A DNA stretch of 64,000 nucleotides from positions 161,795,270-161,859,269 of the forward strand of contig NC_089220.1 of assembly GCF_963924675.1 (NCBI RefSeq). The letters are read 5' to 3'. Below are positions 22,731-35,145 of the stretch, piece by piece (position 1 is the first letter of the stretch; each line of letters opens with the position of its first letter). The position numbers and the translations under genes are program-made. This stretch comes from Phocoena phocoena (Eukaryota; Chordata; Mammalia; Artiodactyla; Phocoenidae). A model generated the notes under the pieces. The model ran no database searches, was not told the DNA's origin, and saw only the letters and a list, made by a program, of their open reading frames with translations.

Positions 22731-23999
22731 TCAAGTGTTTAAACATTTCTAGGCTGCTTCAAGTGTGATAAAAATTCTAAAAATCTTGAAACAAGGAAAG
22801 GACTCAAGCGTTCCTTTTTATACAATAATGAGCCCACCAGTCAATGTTTTGCTTGCCTTTGGAAGCATTTTTATTGCTACAGTACAAAAAAGTTCTTGAC
22901 TGAAAGCTTTTACTTAGGGTTTCCATGGAGTCAAAGACATAGACCCAGGTGGGTTTATGTCAGAGGAATATCAAACATAGTGTGTGGGGCAGTAGAATCC
23001 AATTTGGCGATACTGTAAAGATTCCTCTATCTGTAACCGTGCATAAACAACTTGCAGGGTGAAGCCTGATTCCATTGTCAAATCCTTTTGTGTGAGCAGT
23101 AAATATGACCAGGGTGTAGCAGGTTTCCTTTAAGTTCCAGTGGCAGCTGATGGGCAGGAAATGTTGACTGGTAAACTTTACAAGGACAAAGTAAATGCCT
23201 CCTTCTATGAGAAAGTTTCACAATTATCATTGAATAGAGGGAGGCTGCAGTTATCCTTAATAGCAGTGAAGGATTGCATGAATGAGTGAATCACATACAT
23301 AGCGTCATCAAAGTTTTTCTAGTAGTTGAATAACTAGTACAATTAACAAACAATTTGTGGGATGTAATGAAAGGCAATTTTCTTTTTTTTCTCTAATAGT
23401 CCCTCCATGTTTATTTGGTGGGTCTGACTTGTCCTCTGACCTGATTGAAAACCCTGGGAGCCCTTATCTGATGACTCTTAAGAAATAAAGTCCTACCATC
23501 ACTTAAGCCTTAAATTTCTAAAATTAAATGTCTTGTGTCTATTGGATTTGCTTTAACTCATGAAACAAACAAAACTAGATAAAATATACGAAACAATTTT
23601 GAAGGCATTGAGCATCAGGCATGGAGAGACAGTGATGACGGACAGAAAACAAATTAGTGTCCTGAAAAAGTTGCAAAAGCCTTGTACGAAGAAAGAATCC
23701 TTGATCTGCAAGAAGATTATTGCAAGTGTTTAGCAGAGTACTGACTAGCTCATCATGTGAGAAACCAAGAAACCTGAGTTGAGGGAAGAAACCATTTGAA
23801 GGGATCAGCTGGGGCAGTTATGTGGCAGTCGAGGTCGAAATAGTGCCCGTCCCATCAGCTAGACTGGAAAACTTTACAACTATGGAGCCCTGAGTAGAGT
23901 ACTTAGAGGGTCTTGCCTTAGTAGTGTGGAATAATTATCCCAATAAAAGGCAGGGGTTGTAAGATTGGATACAACTAACTATACAGATAGTATACAGAT
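22731..23999. other. Unique interval
   Basis: Repeat-poor sequence without an ORF of note. No exon evidence. Confidence 0.45.
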
Positions 24000-24600
24000 A
24001 CATGAAAAGATACTTATGATAATTAGTGCTTAGAGCAATGCAAATTGTCTCAATGGGATACCACTGGGTATCTAATAGAATGGATAAAATTAGAAAGACT
24101 GACTAGCAAATGTTCGCAGAGTGTGAAGGAACTGGACCTCTCATAAACTGCTGATAGGAATGTAAAATATTACAACTACTTTGGAAAACTGGCAGATTCT
24201 TACAGAATTAAAACATACCTGCCATATAACCTGTACATTCTGCTTCTGGCTATTTACCCAAGAGAAAAGAAAGCATACATCCATACAAAGACTTGTATGT
24301 TCACAGCATAGCAGTTTTTTCTGTAATAACCAAAAACTGGAAACAACCCAAATGTCTATAGCTTATGAATGGATAAACAAATCATGGTATATTCATACAA
24401 TGGACTACTCAGTAGGAAAATAGAATGAACTCTTATTACACACGACAACACTGATTTGTCTCAAAATTATGTTGAGTGGATGAAGCCAGGTAAAAAATAT
24501 TATGCACTATATGATTTAATTTATATAAAATTCTCAAAAAATGCAAACTAATCTATAGTGACAGAAGGTAGATCAGCAGTGGCCTGAGGACACAGTGGGG
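24000..24600 (+). mobile_element. Old L1 3' fragment (ORF2 C-terminal part and 3' UTR)
   Basis: 'gctgataggaatgtaaaata', 'ctggctatttacccaagaga', 'cccaaatgtctatagcttat', 'gaatggataaacaaatcatg' and 'actatatgatttaatttata' match the L1 ORF2 end. The 80-codon ORF at 24181-24423 is a relic of this. It is 5'-truncated and well diverged. Confidence 0.85.
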
Positions 24601-26854
24601 GATTTGGAGGAATGAGAGGGAACAGGAAGTGATGTGCCGGTCCATTGCTTTTCCTTTGAAAGCCCAGCTCTCTGGTATCCCCTCCCTGTGATCTCTGCTC
24701 CAGTTCAGAGATGTTGAGGCTAGATTTCGTAGACCAAGTCTGAAGCATTATTGCACCTCAAATATCAATAGTATCTCCACTGAGAAACGCTGTTTTTGAG
24801 TGTCAGCTGAAACATCTATTTTAATGTCACATTGCAGTCATCTATACAATTAGAAATCAATGCAGACCACACACGTTAAAAAAAAAAATTACAAATCAAG
24901 AGAATCTCTTCACAAAGAATTAGTGTTCAGTGTGACTGAAATGTGAATCAAGTGTGTTTGCAAGCTTTATTCACATCTAGCCCCTTCTCTGCTTCCGTGT
25001 TGTTTTAGGGGAGTTAGCTTGGACATCTCAAAATAACAGAATTAAAGACATTTAACTGTAATTAAAATTATTACTTAGTCAAAGCCTTTTATTACAATAC
25101 TTGGTGATAGTTACACAATGGTACTGCCTTGTGGTTAGGACCTGCTAGCCCCATAGTACATGTGTGTTATCTAGTTAGGGTGTCTACCTTTTTATTCCTT
25201 AAATATCAGATGACTAGAATTCAAGACAATATTTCTATTGGTATTTGGACAGGAAGGTGTAGACCAGAATCATAAGTACCTCTCTACTTTCATCTAGTCA
25301 CTTTTCTACCATAAGCCATCCTTTCTATGACACACCTGCCCACTACCCCTAAAACGCTCTTGGAAACTAGGAGTAAGTAGCAAAACTTACCTGGTTTGAG
25401 ATCTAACTTGTTTCCAACCTGTTCTCCAATAACGAGTAGCCAAATAATGGAAAGGGTGGAAAAGTATGACTTCCACTTTTGAAATGCTATTTTTCTCTAA
25501 GTTTTATGTTTAAAAATTTAGGAAATATTAAAAAAAAATTTTGAACGATTGATACTGTATCTTCAGTAGTACTTTTAACACCTGACATCTGAAGAGAAAC
25601 TGCTTTAGTTATTTTTTTCATTTCTATAATCTCTGCAGTTTTCTCGCCCAATATACTTTTTGGTGCCTAAAACAATCTCACAAAGTATCGTTTGCATTTT
25701 AAGGCTTTCCTTTCTGTTCAGGCAAGGGCCTCCTGATATCTGGGAAATATCACTCTTGCTTTAATTTGGACATGCTGGCCCATCTCCTTGAAGTATGAGG
25801 CTTACAGGCATTATATCAGTTTTGTGACTCTCTTCCAGGTTGCAATATGAGATGTTGAGTTTAAATGAAAAAATGTTGATTGGACTTTAGTTACCTTAGA
25901 AAAATGCCTTTTTCCCATGTAGTCTCAAAAATAAGAAAGACCAATCTGTGTACTCTCCGTGCTGTTTCTGTGATTAAACTTCAAGGGAAGTGGTGATAAG
26001 ATATGGTTCTCATATCTTTGGATTTCGAATCTGTTCTTGGTCTGTCAGTTACATTGAAATACAAAATCTTTAAAGCACTGCAAAACCTGTATTTTGAAGC
26101 GTTCATCTGTACAGGTGGAACTTGGCCTGGCATATTTTATTATGCAGGTCTGGCAAGTTACAAGGGTAATTCTACTTAAAAGGATATGCTTATAAGGTAA
26201 CCGAACAGTTCCTTATCTTTAGAAGCATTTCTGTAGACATTTAAAACTGATCATTTTGTCTGTAGGTCATAGGCTTAAGTGTTTTATATCATTACTAAGA
26301 AATCATATTTATACTGCTGGTTTTGGTAAGTGCTTTGCTGAGTAATTTAGACAGTAGTGCCGAATCTCACTCTAATAACACTAATTTAGGGAATTGTGTA
26401 AAGTATGAAACCTTAAATGAATTATAGAACTGTATTCATAAGAGCTAAATGTACTTTAGAGGTGATCAGGACACATGGTGGTTTTTAAAAATTGTTTTGA
26501 AATATTACTGTTCACTGTATACAACAAAACATTTCTAAAATATTCTTTTTTAAAATAAAAGTGTTAATTGCAGTACTTGGCCAGAAATCATACAATTATG
26601 AGTGGTTGGAATATCTTTACAATCTGCCAGAATGTCTTAGCCAACGTTGTCAGAGTTTCTACTACATGATTCGTTCATTTGTCAACTCAGATATTTTTGG
26701 TTAAAGAAAAAACATAATGTAAGCATAATTGTTTCTGTTGCCTTATGAGAGGCACTAAGTTGCATCTCCCATGCCGTAGCTATTTACTACCATTGCAAAT
26801 TCTTGCATTTTTTTTTAACCTTAGATAAGGTGTCATTATTTTACAATGCCATGT
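24601..26854. other. Unique interval
   Basis: About 2.25 kb with no ORF above 70 codons and no repeat I can name. AT-rich. A SINE-free stretch of this size in a repeat-rich window may mark old, unmasked or constrained DNA, but I have no positive signal. Confidence 0.4.
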
Positions 26855-26865
26855 ATAAGGTATTT

Positions 26866-27192
26866 TTTTTAAGTTTTCTCCCCCATATAAATGTATATAT
26901 GTTATGTATTTATTTTTGGCTGCATTGGATCTTTGTTGCTGCACGCGGGCTTTCTCTAGTTGCGGTGCTCGGGCTTCTCATTGTGGTGGCTTCTCTTGTT
27001 GCAGAGCACGGGCTCTAGGCGCATGGGCTCAGTAGTTGTGGCTCTCGGGCTCTGGAGTGCAGGCTCAGTAGGTTGTGGCACACGGGCTTTGTTGCTCCAC
27101 GGCATGTGGGATCTTCCCTGACCAGGGCTCGAACCCGTGTCCCCTGCATTCGCAGGGGGATTCTTAGCCACTGTGCCACCAGGGAAGTCCTC
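26866..27192 (-). mobile_element. Long, older CHR-related SINE with TSD
   Basis: Flanked by the 11-bp repeat 'ataaggtattt' at 26855-26865 and 27193-27203. The plus strand reads 'ttttggctgcattggatctt', 'gagcacgggctctaggcgca', 'ccctgaccagggctcgaacc', 'ccaccagggaagtcc'. It is the same longer SINE type as at 21416-21743. Confidence 0.9.
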
Positions 27193-27203
27193 ATAAGGTA
27201 TTT

Positions 27204-28140
27204 CTGCAGAATAAAACATATTGGGGATTATGTTGCTTATCTACATTTACCTTTTAAGCTATTACTACAGGAATATAATTTTTTCAATTTATGTTTTTAG
27301 ATATTTCTCCCAGACTTTTTACATGTGCAGAATTTTACTAATGTGTATATTATAACTGTTTTCTTATAATGTTCATTTTAATTTTATTTATTTTTTATAT
27401 GACTCCAGTGAACATTGATATTATCCTCAGTAGGTATACTTATTTTTTATTCTATGAAAAATATTGCTATAGGTAATTTAGAAATAACTTTGGTCCTGCC
27501 CTTAGAAGTAAATATAAAAATTATGTATATTATAATCTGGTATTAATATTGGACATTTCCATACATGGTAACATATCCTGGGGTGCTGTGGTAAAAACGA
27601 ATGAATTTGATTTGGTGATGCTTTTCTCTCTTATCATGGTTAACAATGGCATTAACATATTTCTTCTCATTCCTCAAAACTTGGCCTCTCAAGCCCTCAG
27701 TTTTAAGCGTTTCATTGATGATCTCCAACCTGTTCCATTCATTTTCTTTGACTCCATGGAGACCTCTAATCCATTGATTTCACCATTATTTCTAACAATC
27801 CTTATTCCCTTTTATATTCTCTACTACTCAACATAGATTTTATGATCCAACATTATAGTTGCTCTCTTGAAATTCTCCAATCCCTTGCCCTTTTCTTCTT
27901 GTGTGATACTAATCTTGCAAAGCCTAACCTCCCGTTAAACTCTGTTTGATCTCTGTACCTGCTCTGAGCCGTTTATTGTTTCTAGAGCAAATCACATATT
28001 CTACTGACTGATTTCACTTTAATTACCAAAAGCTTCAAATAGGAACTCAACTATCCATCAATGCTCCTAGGAGGCTTTTTCTCTCATGCACGCACATACA
28101 CATGTGTACAAGTACACACGCATGTATGTGAAATGAAGAA
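27204..28140. other. AT-rich interval, possible old repeat
   Basis: No gene recognised. ORFs of 95 codons (plus) and 61 codons (minus) near 27540-27836 overlap and lack domain features. Around 27700-28000 the pyrimidine-rich text resembles L2 coding remnants, but weakly. Confidence 0.35.
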
Positions 28141-28149
28141 ATGAATGAA

Positions 28150-28690
28150 AAGGAGATGTCAGGGAAACTTTCTTTTTTGGCATGTAGAACTAGGTCTTGT
28201 AGGGAACACAGGAGGCAAGTTGGGTTGAGGGCAGGATGATGAATACTGTTTTTTATATATTACAAAATCACTGTGACATCTTAGAGATGTCAAATAGGTG
28301 CTTATGTAGTTCTGAAATTCAGAGAAGAGTTCTGGGTGAGAAATGTCAACTGAGGGAATACTGGTGAATCTAGGAAGAGAGCATATAATGGTGAAAGAAA
28401 GGGGTAGACCTGAGCCTGGCCAGACCATAACCTCTAAAGGCAATGAGTGGTGGATGAGCCTGAAAGGTGAGGCCAGAACATGAAGAAGTAACCAGAATAG
28501 TGTGATGTCAGGGAAAAGATGGCTTTAGAAAGGAAAGAGGGGACGTCAGTGTAGAATGATGTGGAGATGTGAAATAGGATAGTAAAACTCTAAGATTAAA
28601 ATGTTGTATTACTAACATTTAATAGGCAGTGAAGTCATGAGTGACCTGAGGTGGAGAGTAGCATTTATGAGTTGTGGCAGCCAACTTAGA
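28150..28690 (-). mobile_element. L2 LINE fragment
   Basis: Purine-rich text such as 'aattcagagaagagttctgg' and 'gaaatgtcaactgagggaat' matches the reverse complement of L2 ORF2 downstream of its RT core. Diverged; ends approximate. Confidence 0.55.
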
Positions 28691-28705
28691 ATGAGTGTAA
28701 GATCG

Positions 28706-29155
28706 AAAAGACACATGCAGCCCAATGTTCATAACAGCACTATTTACAATAGCCAAGGTGTGGAAGCAACCTGAGTGTCCATCAACAGCTGAATGGATAA
28801 ATATGTGTTATATATGCACAATGGAATACTACTCAGCCATAAAAAGAATGAAATAATGCCATTTGCAGCAACATGGAAGGGCCTAGAGATTCTCATACCA
28901 AGTGAAGTAAATCAGAGAAAGACAAGTATCATATGATACTGCTTATATGTGGAATCTTAAAAAAAAAAAAAAAAAACCCAAAAAACACCCAAATGAACTT
29001 ATTTCCAAAACAGAAAGAGACTCACAGACATAGAAAACAAACTTACGGTTACCAAAGGGGAAAGGGGGGTGGAGGGAGGGATAAAAGTTAGGAATTTGGG
29101 TTTAACATATATACACTACTATATATAAAATAGATAACCAACAAGGACAATGTAT
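28706..29155 (+). mobile_element. L1 3' fragment
   Basis: 'catgcagcccaatgttcata', 'ctatttacaatagccaaggt', 'gaatactactcagccataaa', 'gaagtaaatcagagaaagac' and 'catatgatactgcttatatg' are characteristic of the end of L1 ORF2 and the 3' UTR. An internal A-run with C interruptions lies at about 28960-28990. 5'-truncated. Confidence 0.9.
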
Positions 29156-29519
29156 CATTTTCCAGGCGAAAGAAATGAGGCTCAGATAAAATTTTTTGTT
29201 TAGATTTTACTATGGTAATATTCAAAGATACACAAGAATAAGGAAAATAGTGTAAAGGAACCCCATGAAATCCAGATTTAAGAATTACTGATACTTGCCA
29301 ATCTTGTTTGATTTGTGCTTTCTCTCCTGCATCTCTTCCATGTTTTCCTTTCCTATGGCTCAGAATTTAAATGTCTTACCTAAGGCTACACAATTAGCAT
29401 GCTTTTCAAGTCTCTCTTACGGGTTAAACGCTGGGTGAGTCTTTGGGAGTATAGACACAAAGATTTGGTCCTTTTCAACATCACCACCACCATCAAGTAT
29501 TTGATAGATCTGTAATGAA
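29156..29519. other. Unique interval
   Basis: No gene or clear repeat. Confidence 0.4.
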
Positions 29520-29690
29520 TAACTGAATCAGTTCTTATAGAACAACAATCCCATGAGGTTAGTAAGTATTATGCCCATGTCACAGATGTGGAAACTGAGT
29601 TACAGAGAGGACAAGTGACTTGCCCCAAGAGTGGTGAAGCTGGTTTCCAACCCAGGTGGTCTGGCTCCAGAACCGGTACGGTCTGTTAGG
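29520..29690 (-). mobile_element. MIR SINE
   Basis: 'tgaggttagtaagtattatg', 'cagatgtggaaactgagtta', 'aagtgacttgccccaagagt' and 'aacccaggtggtctggctcc' are the reverse-complement MIR landmarks. Confidence 0.85.
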
Positions 29691-31840
29691 GAGAGCAACT
29701 CCTAAGTAACTAGAATGACTGGTGATACGACAAAAGGATATAGAAATTACAGCCTGCAAGTCTCACCGGCCAGCCCACCCCTCTCTATCTTTTGATCTCC
29801 ATCTCCACAAGGAGAGCAAATATTTGTGTGACGGCACCAACATCATTTAGAGCAGTGGCCTATCTGGGTCTGTGTCTCCTGTAGTCTGAGCTGCTAAGTC
29901 GGAAAGAAAGCGGAGAAAATTCAGATATTAGTGGCAGACTTCAGCCTGCTTGTGTTTAAGAGGCTGCTAATCTAATGATGTGTACGATTGAGAATGGTAG
30001 TATAAACTGGCAGGGTCAGCCTCTGAAAAGCCTTTCGGGGGAAATGAAACTAGAGGCTTTGTAACTGCCAGGTAGACCTTGTTTCAGACATGCTGAATTC
30101 AAATGTGCCAGGTTCTGCCTGAAGCATATCCACCAGGTCATCACGTTACTTTAAACTACATAATATCCCCGTCATTAATAAGCATCGTTCTTTGATCTGG
30201 AGTAGAGCAGAGTAAAAAGAATTGCATAAGGAAGATGTTCCTCTTGATCTTTTTTTTTTTTAGTTCCATATGTATACTCAGGATATTACATGACTTACAC
30301 TCAGATTAATCGCTTATATGGTTAGTAGTGGTTTTCGTGCCTGCTCTAGGGACTTAAATGGTAACTTTGTTACCCCATAATTCAAAGGCAAATGGATAGG
30401 GATGCAAACTTGCATACAGCTGTGGTGCTGGTAGGAAGAGGGGAAGGAGAAAAGGAGGGAAAACTGAGTATGTGGTAGAATAAGATTTGTCTCCTTTGTT
30501 AAGAAGTGCGATACTCTGAGTCAGATATTGGGTACAAGGAAATCATCACTTATAAGTGAAATTCTTCTCGGGGGGTCAGTTGATGTCAGAATTCGTATCT
30601 TTAGGTTTGAGGTCCAGAATTGTGTAATTGCATCATTTTTATTTTGCCTTGGAACTCCTTTCTTAGAAATTCAAGCAAAACCTTCTCATGCCTGAGAACC
30701 GAAGGGCAGTTCCCTGGGTTGATGCTGAGAGTGTGCCGGTGGGAAATAAGATTGCTTGTGACTGATGAACTGTTTTGGAGAATCATTGTACTCTAAATTG
30801 CTTCCAAGTGTATTTTGTAAAACACAGTGGAAGGTTCTATTTTCTCGATGCTTGGCAAACGGCTGGATATCTAGTGTTCAGCCAGCGAACCCTTTTAGCT
30901 CTTCATCAAAACAAAGGCTTGCAAATCCTCATTGAGCTTTTGATGGAAATAAACTGTGACTCTCACCCAGCTCACATTCCTATTAAAAGAAAAGGGGGTG
31001 GGGAGGAAAGAAGCCTCTGTCACAATGATTCATTAGAGGCAACCGCCCATAACCCAGTTCATCTAAAGTTCATTAAGTTCCAATTCCCCCAAGTGCCAAG
31101 TTCCAATAACATTGTAATCCAAGAAGTCAAGGAAATAATTTATCCCAATGGTTTATATACTTGTAAATGCCTTGCTAGGCTTGTGATGTACACTGTTGTG
31201 TCTGGCTCATTACTATATTTGACAAGTTTATACATTAACTTTGGGCAATAGGATTTCACACAGTGGAGAGCATACCCATTGGCCATGTGTTAGTTTAGCC
31301 ACACATCGGAATTCTGTGTTCGTGTAATTTCAAGGTGTGGAATCATTGCTTTGAAGAATATTTTACTCTTTTCAAAAACATTTAGAATTTAGTTTGAAGA
31401 ACATCATTGTAAATTCTACTCCCTAACTTATATGCCTGTTAAAACTATTTTTGAGGGGTATTATGCATTCTTGTGGGGGTAATGAAAATTAGAAGGAACT
31501 GTAAAATATTAGCACAGTTGTTTAGTTTATGCATAGTTATTAAGAGCATGAAAGTTAAAAAAGGTAAATTTAACTCTGAGAAAAATGTATTGGTGAGGGT
31601 TAATGAACACACTAGGCATATTAATAATTACCGTGAATATATACATATGTTTGAGTAAAACATCAAATTTGAAAGAAAGCTACTTGCTAAATTTGCATTC
31701 ATTTTAGATATTGAAATTGTTTTGTCTATAGGATTGAATTGAATTGTCTATAGGATCAATTGTTTTGAAGATGAATTTTTCCGTATTTATCACTGAATGG
31801 GATTATGAATGAGTGAATTATTACAAATATTGGTTGTTTT
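29691..31840. other. Unique interval with one 158-codon ORF
   Basis: Repeat-poor. The plus-strand ORF 30775-31251 starts 'MENHCTLNCFQVYF' and ends 'LYLTSLYINFGQ'. I recognise no domain, and the composition looks like chance reading of non-coding DNA. A short direct duplication 'ttgtctataggat' lies at about 31727-31755. Confidence 0.35.
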
Positions 31841-32040
31841 GGGGCTTCCCTGGTGGCGCAGTGGTTGAGAGTCCGCCTGCCAATGCAGGGGACACGGATT
31901 CGTGCCCTGGTCCGGGAAGATCCCACATGCCGCGGAGTGGCTGGGTCCATGAGCCATGGCCGCTGAGCCTGCGCTCCCCAATGGGAGAGGCCGCAACAGT
32001 GGGAGGCCTGCGTACTGCAAAAAAAAAAAAAAAAAAAAAA
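31841..32040 (+). mobile_element. CHR-type SINE with internal deletion and 14-bp TSD
   Basis: Flanked by 'atattggttgtttt' (31827-31840) and 'atattggtggtttt' (32041-32054), one mismatch. Relative to the other copies it lacks about 15 bases between two 'gagcctg' repeats, reading 'gctgagcctgcgctccccaa'. The tail is about 23 A. Confidence 0.95.
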
Positions 32041-32054
32041 ATATTGGTGGTTTT

Positions 32055-32384
32055 GAGTGAGATAAAGAGTGATATTATAGACGATAGGAAGGGAAACATA
32101 TAAATTACCATTTTGACCTAACTATTGCTAAAATGTGTGATATTCATAAAACAAAGTTACTTAAACAAATGTATATTAAAAATCGTGAGTCAGAGTAGAT
32201 AGGACATACATTCTCTTTTACCATCCCTCTTCTGAGGACTATATTCCTTCCTTTATTTTTATCTTTTAAGCACAGCACATTTCATCTTACTCGGCCCATG
32301 TGGGACATCTGTCCAGACCTCCTAGTTACTCTTACAAAGATAAACACTAGATAGTACACGGAACTGATCTTCACATACTTAACA
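32055..32384. other. Unique interval
   Basis: No gene or repeat named. Confidence 0.4.
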
Positions 32385-33185
32385 ACAAATATTTGTTCAG
32401 CAGGTATTATGTTCCAGGTACTGTTCTAGGCATTGAGGATATAATAATGAACAAAACAGGCAAAGTCCCTGACCTCAAGGGGCTTACAATCTAGTAGGAG
32501 AAACCAGGTAATAAACCAATAAAAATATAACAATACACCAGTAAGTCAATATATCTCTAGATATAGACATATAAAGACATATTGAGAAAAATAAAGCAGG
32601 GTAAGGAAATGTAGGGAAGAGAGATTTACCATTTTTGAGTGATTAAAGGAGGCAATTTTGATAAAGGATCTTTTGACCAGAGATCTATAGAATGTGAGGG
32701 AATAAACCACAAAGTTACCTGTTTGGAGGAAGTGTGTTCTGGGCAGAGGAACACACCAGGAGGCTTGGCATATTTGAAGGTCATCGAAGAAGCCAGTGTA
32801 GGGGAAGAACAGTAGGAGGGAACTTGGAAGAGTAGCAGATGGCTGATTACGTGGGACCCTGTGGTTCTTGTAAGGACTTAGGCTTTTATGCTAAGAAAGA
32901 TGGGAGGCCATTGAAGGATTTTGAGCAGAGTGACATGATCCGATTTATATTTAATAGGATTGCTCTTTTTGCAATGTAGAGATAGAGTATAAGGACACGA
33001 GAGATCAGTTTAAAAGCTGCTGCAAGAATGCAGTTGGGAGATAGTGGAAGTGGGAGAGGTGATTGTGGTGGCATTGGTGAGGGATGGAGGGTTCTGAATG
33101 TATTTGGATGGCAGGAGGATTTGATGATGGATTGGATGTGAGGAGTGAGAGAGATGAACCTAAGACCTATTTTTCTGATTTGCAG
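32385..33185 (-). mobile_element. L2 LINE 3' half
   Basis: About 800 bases of L2 in reverse. The 3' end is at the left ('caggtattatgttccaggta', 'aaagtccctgacctcaaggg'), then 'gaaaaataaagcagggtaag', 'ggaggccattgaaggatttt', 'gacatgatccgatttatatt' and 'tgatggattggatgtgagga'. The 155-codon minus ORF at 32886-33353 overlaps it and does not look like a real gene. Confidence 0.75.
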
Positions 33186-33324
33186 AACAGCACACTTTGT
33201 CCTATTCCCTTTCTGTCTTGTTGGGGTGGTGGTAGGATGGAGTGGGTGGGCATGGTAGGTGGGGGACTGTTGAAGTTCAGTTTGGCCTTTATGTGGCTTT
33301 GTATATGCTGTGCTCATGGGTGTA

Positions 33325-33366
33325 GTCCCCAAGGTATAGGTTGTTGTCCCCAAGATATAGGTTGTT
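33325..33366 (+). repeat. 21-bp tandem duplication
   Basis: 'gtccccaaggtataggttgt' plus one base (33325-33345) is repeated with one change at 33346-33366. Confidence 0.9.
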
Positions 33367-33390
33367 CCTCCACTGTGGTCATCACGTCAT

Positions 33391-33823
33391 TTCCCTAGAT
33401 TGCCATCGCAAAGTACCACAATCTGAACATGTAAAAAAAAAAAAAATATTTTCTCAAAGTTCTGGAGAACAGACGTCTAAAATGAAGGGTCAGCAGGGTC
33501 ATGCTTCCTCTGAGACTTTAGGTAGAATCCTTCCTGGACTCTTCCCTAGCTTCTGGTGGTGGCTAATAATCCTTGTGTTCCTAGGCTTGTAGATTCAGCT
33601 CTCCAATCCCTGCGGCCATTGTCACATGGCTGTCTTCCTGTATGTTTATCTTCTCATAAGGACATCAGTCATATTGGATTAGGAGCCCACTCTGCTCCAG
33701 TATGATGTCATTTAAACTAATTATCTCTGAAGCTACCCAATTTCCAAATAAAGTCACATCCTGAAGTACAGGGGGTTAATCCTTTAACACATCTTTTTGG
33801 GGGAGACAATCCAACCCATAACA
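33391..33823 (-). mobile_element. MLT1-type MaLR LTR with 5-bp TSD
   Basis: The plus strand reads 'gcaaagtaccacaatctgaa', 'aaagttctggagaacagacg', 'cttctcataaggacatcagt', 'caaataaagtcacatcctga' and ends 'ccaacccataaca', the reverse of an MLT1 LTR. The perfect repeat 'gtcat' lies at 33386-33390 and 33824-33828. The outer end at 33391 has lost the canonical TG. Solo LTR, 433 bp. Confidence 0.88.
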
Positions 33824-35029
33824 GTCATAGAAATGATGAATCCTGGTAGTGTTCACTGCAAACATGAATATCCTATAGCAATTGTAGTAGTTTTTTCTTG
33901 ACATTTTGGGGGGGTTTCCATCTTTCTCCCATAACAGGTTTCTTTTAAGATTGAGAATAATAGAGTTTTTAGTATTCTCTTCTTTCACCGATACCCGCTC
34001 TAAAGGTTGCTAGTGAGATTAGCAGTCACACAGACCCAGAATTTTCTATTCTCCATTTGACATACCACTCTTGGAGATCTTTTGAGTTTGGGGTATACCT
34101 ATTGCTGCTTTTTATTAATTTCATTAATTTTATGAGGAGGAAATCTGTGGTCCATCTTAACTCTGCTATCATTACCTAGAAGTTCAATATCAAAATTTGA
34201 GCGTTATATTAAACGTGTATTGTATGTTGTTGTCAAGAGCTGTGAATAGTCTGAGATTTTACCGTACTTGCAGACTGACAAGTCAGCCTAATAGAGTTTC
34301 ATGGATGCTGGTAGAACAAACCAGCATCCTGGGTCAGAGATAATGCTATTATTCATAGTAGTAACAGAGTATTAGCATTTTTACACCAGTTTCCCAGCCT
34401 CCTTTCCTACTAGGTGCTGTGAAGAGAGTCCGAAGATCCCTGCAAACATAATGGACTGCACTGCAGGAGAGGAACCCTGCAGGGAATCTGAATCTTCTGT
34501 TTTGGACAGTTGCTCTGGAGAAAGACACTATTTCTGTCTGCCAAGGGAGCAAACCTACTCTTTTGCTCCTGAGGGGGAAATTATCTGTCTTCCAAGGCTA
34601 TTTTTTAATCAAATATCCTTGGAAGTCCAGAACAAAGGAGAGTTAGTACCTTGCTTGCAAGGCATTCAGAGATGTAAAGGCCTTGTGGAGAATTGTCTTC
34701 CAACAATTGCTATGAGGGGATGTTTTCTCAGAAGCACTCACCGCAGTGTTGCTATATTTTTGAGAAAATGTGATCATGTGCATGAAGTTTTGCAATGACA
34801 ATATATTTAAGTGCTGGTTTAAAAACGTGCATAGAATAGCTCTGTGACATGTACTGCAGTGTGCATTTCATACATGTTTTTAGAAATGGTATCGTGCAGT
34901 AGATAGTGGGGCTTTGGAGATAGACAAGAGTAAGTTTTATTGCTAATTGGGCTATTTCTTCATCCATGGGCAAATATTAAAAATCCTCAAAATTTTTTTC
35001 GTACTTAATCCAATTTACTCCTTGTAAAA
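33824..35029. other. Mostly unique interval
   Basis: It contains a 115-codon ORF at 34451-34798 ('MDCTAGEEPCRESESS...', many Cys) that I do not recognise. It has no neighbours or splice context that would make it a gene. A MIR-like fragment (plus) is possible at about 34885-34965. Confidence 0.35.
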
Positions 35030-35145
35030 GCAGGTCAGATTGGAGAGGTTTAGTATCTTGCCCAGTGTCATAGTGCTAATAGAAGATAGAGTTGGGATTC
35101 AAACCAAGGTCTCTACAACTCCCAATCCTGAATTGTTAACCACTG
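35030..35145 (-). mobile_element. MIR fragment
   Basis: 'ttagtatcttgcccagtgtc' and 'gatagagttgggattcaaac' match the reverse-complement MIR core. Confidence 0.7.

Noticed and set aside
32886..33353. 155-codon minus-strand ORF
   Set aside because: It overlaps a diverged L2 fragment and its peptide is not in the L2 protein frame; no gene support.
34451..34798. 115-codon Cys-containing ORF as a secreted peptide gene
   Set aside because: No signal peptide, no regular Cys spacing, and no exon signals.
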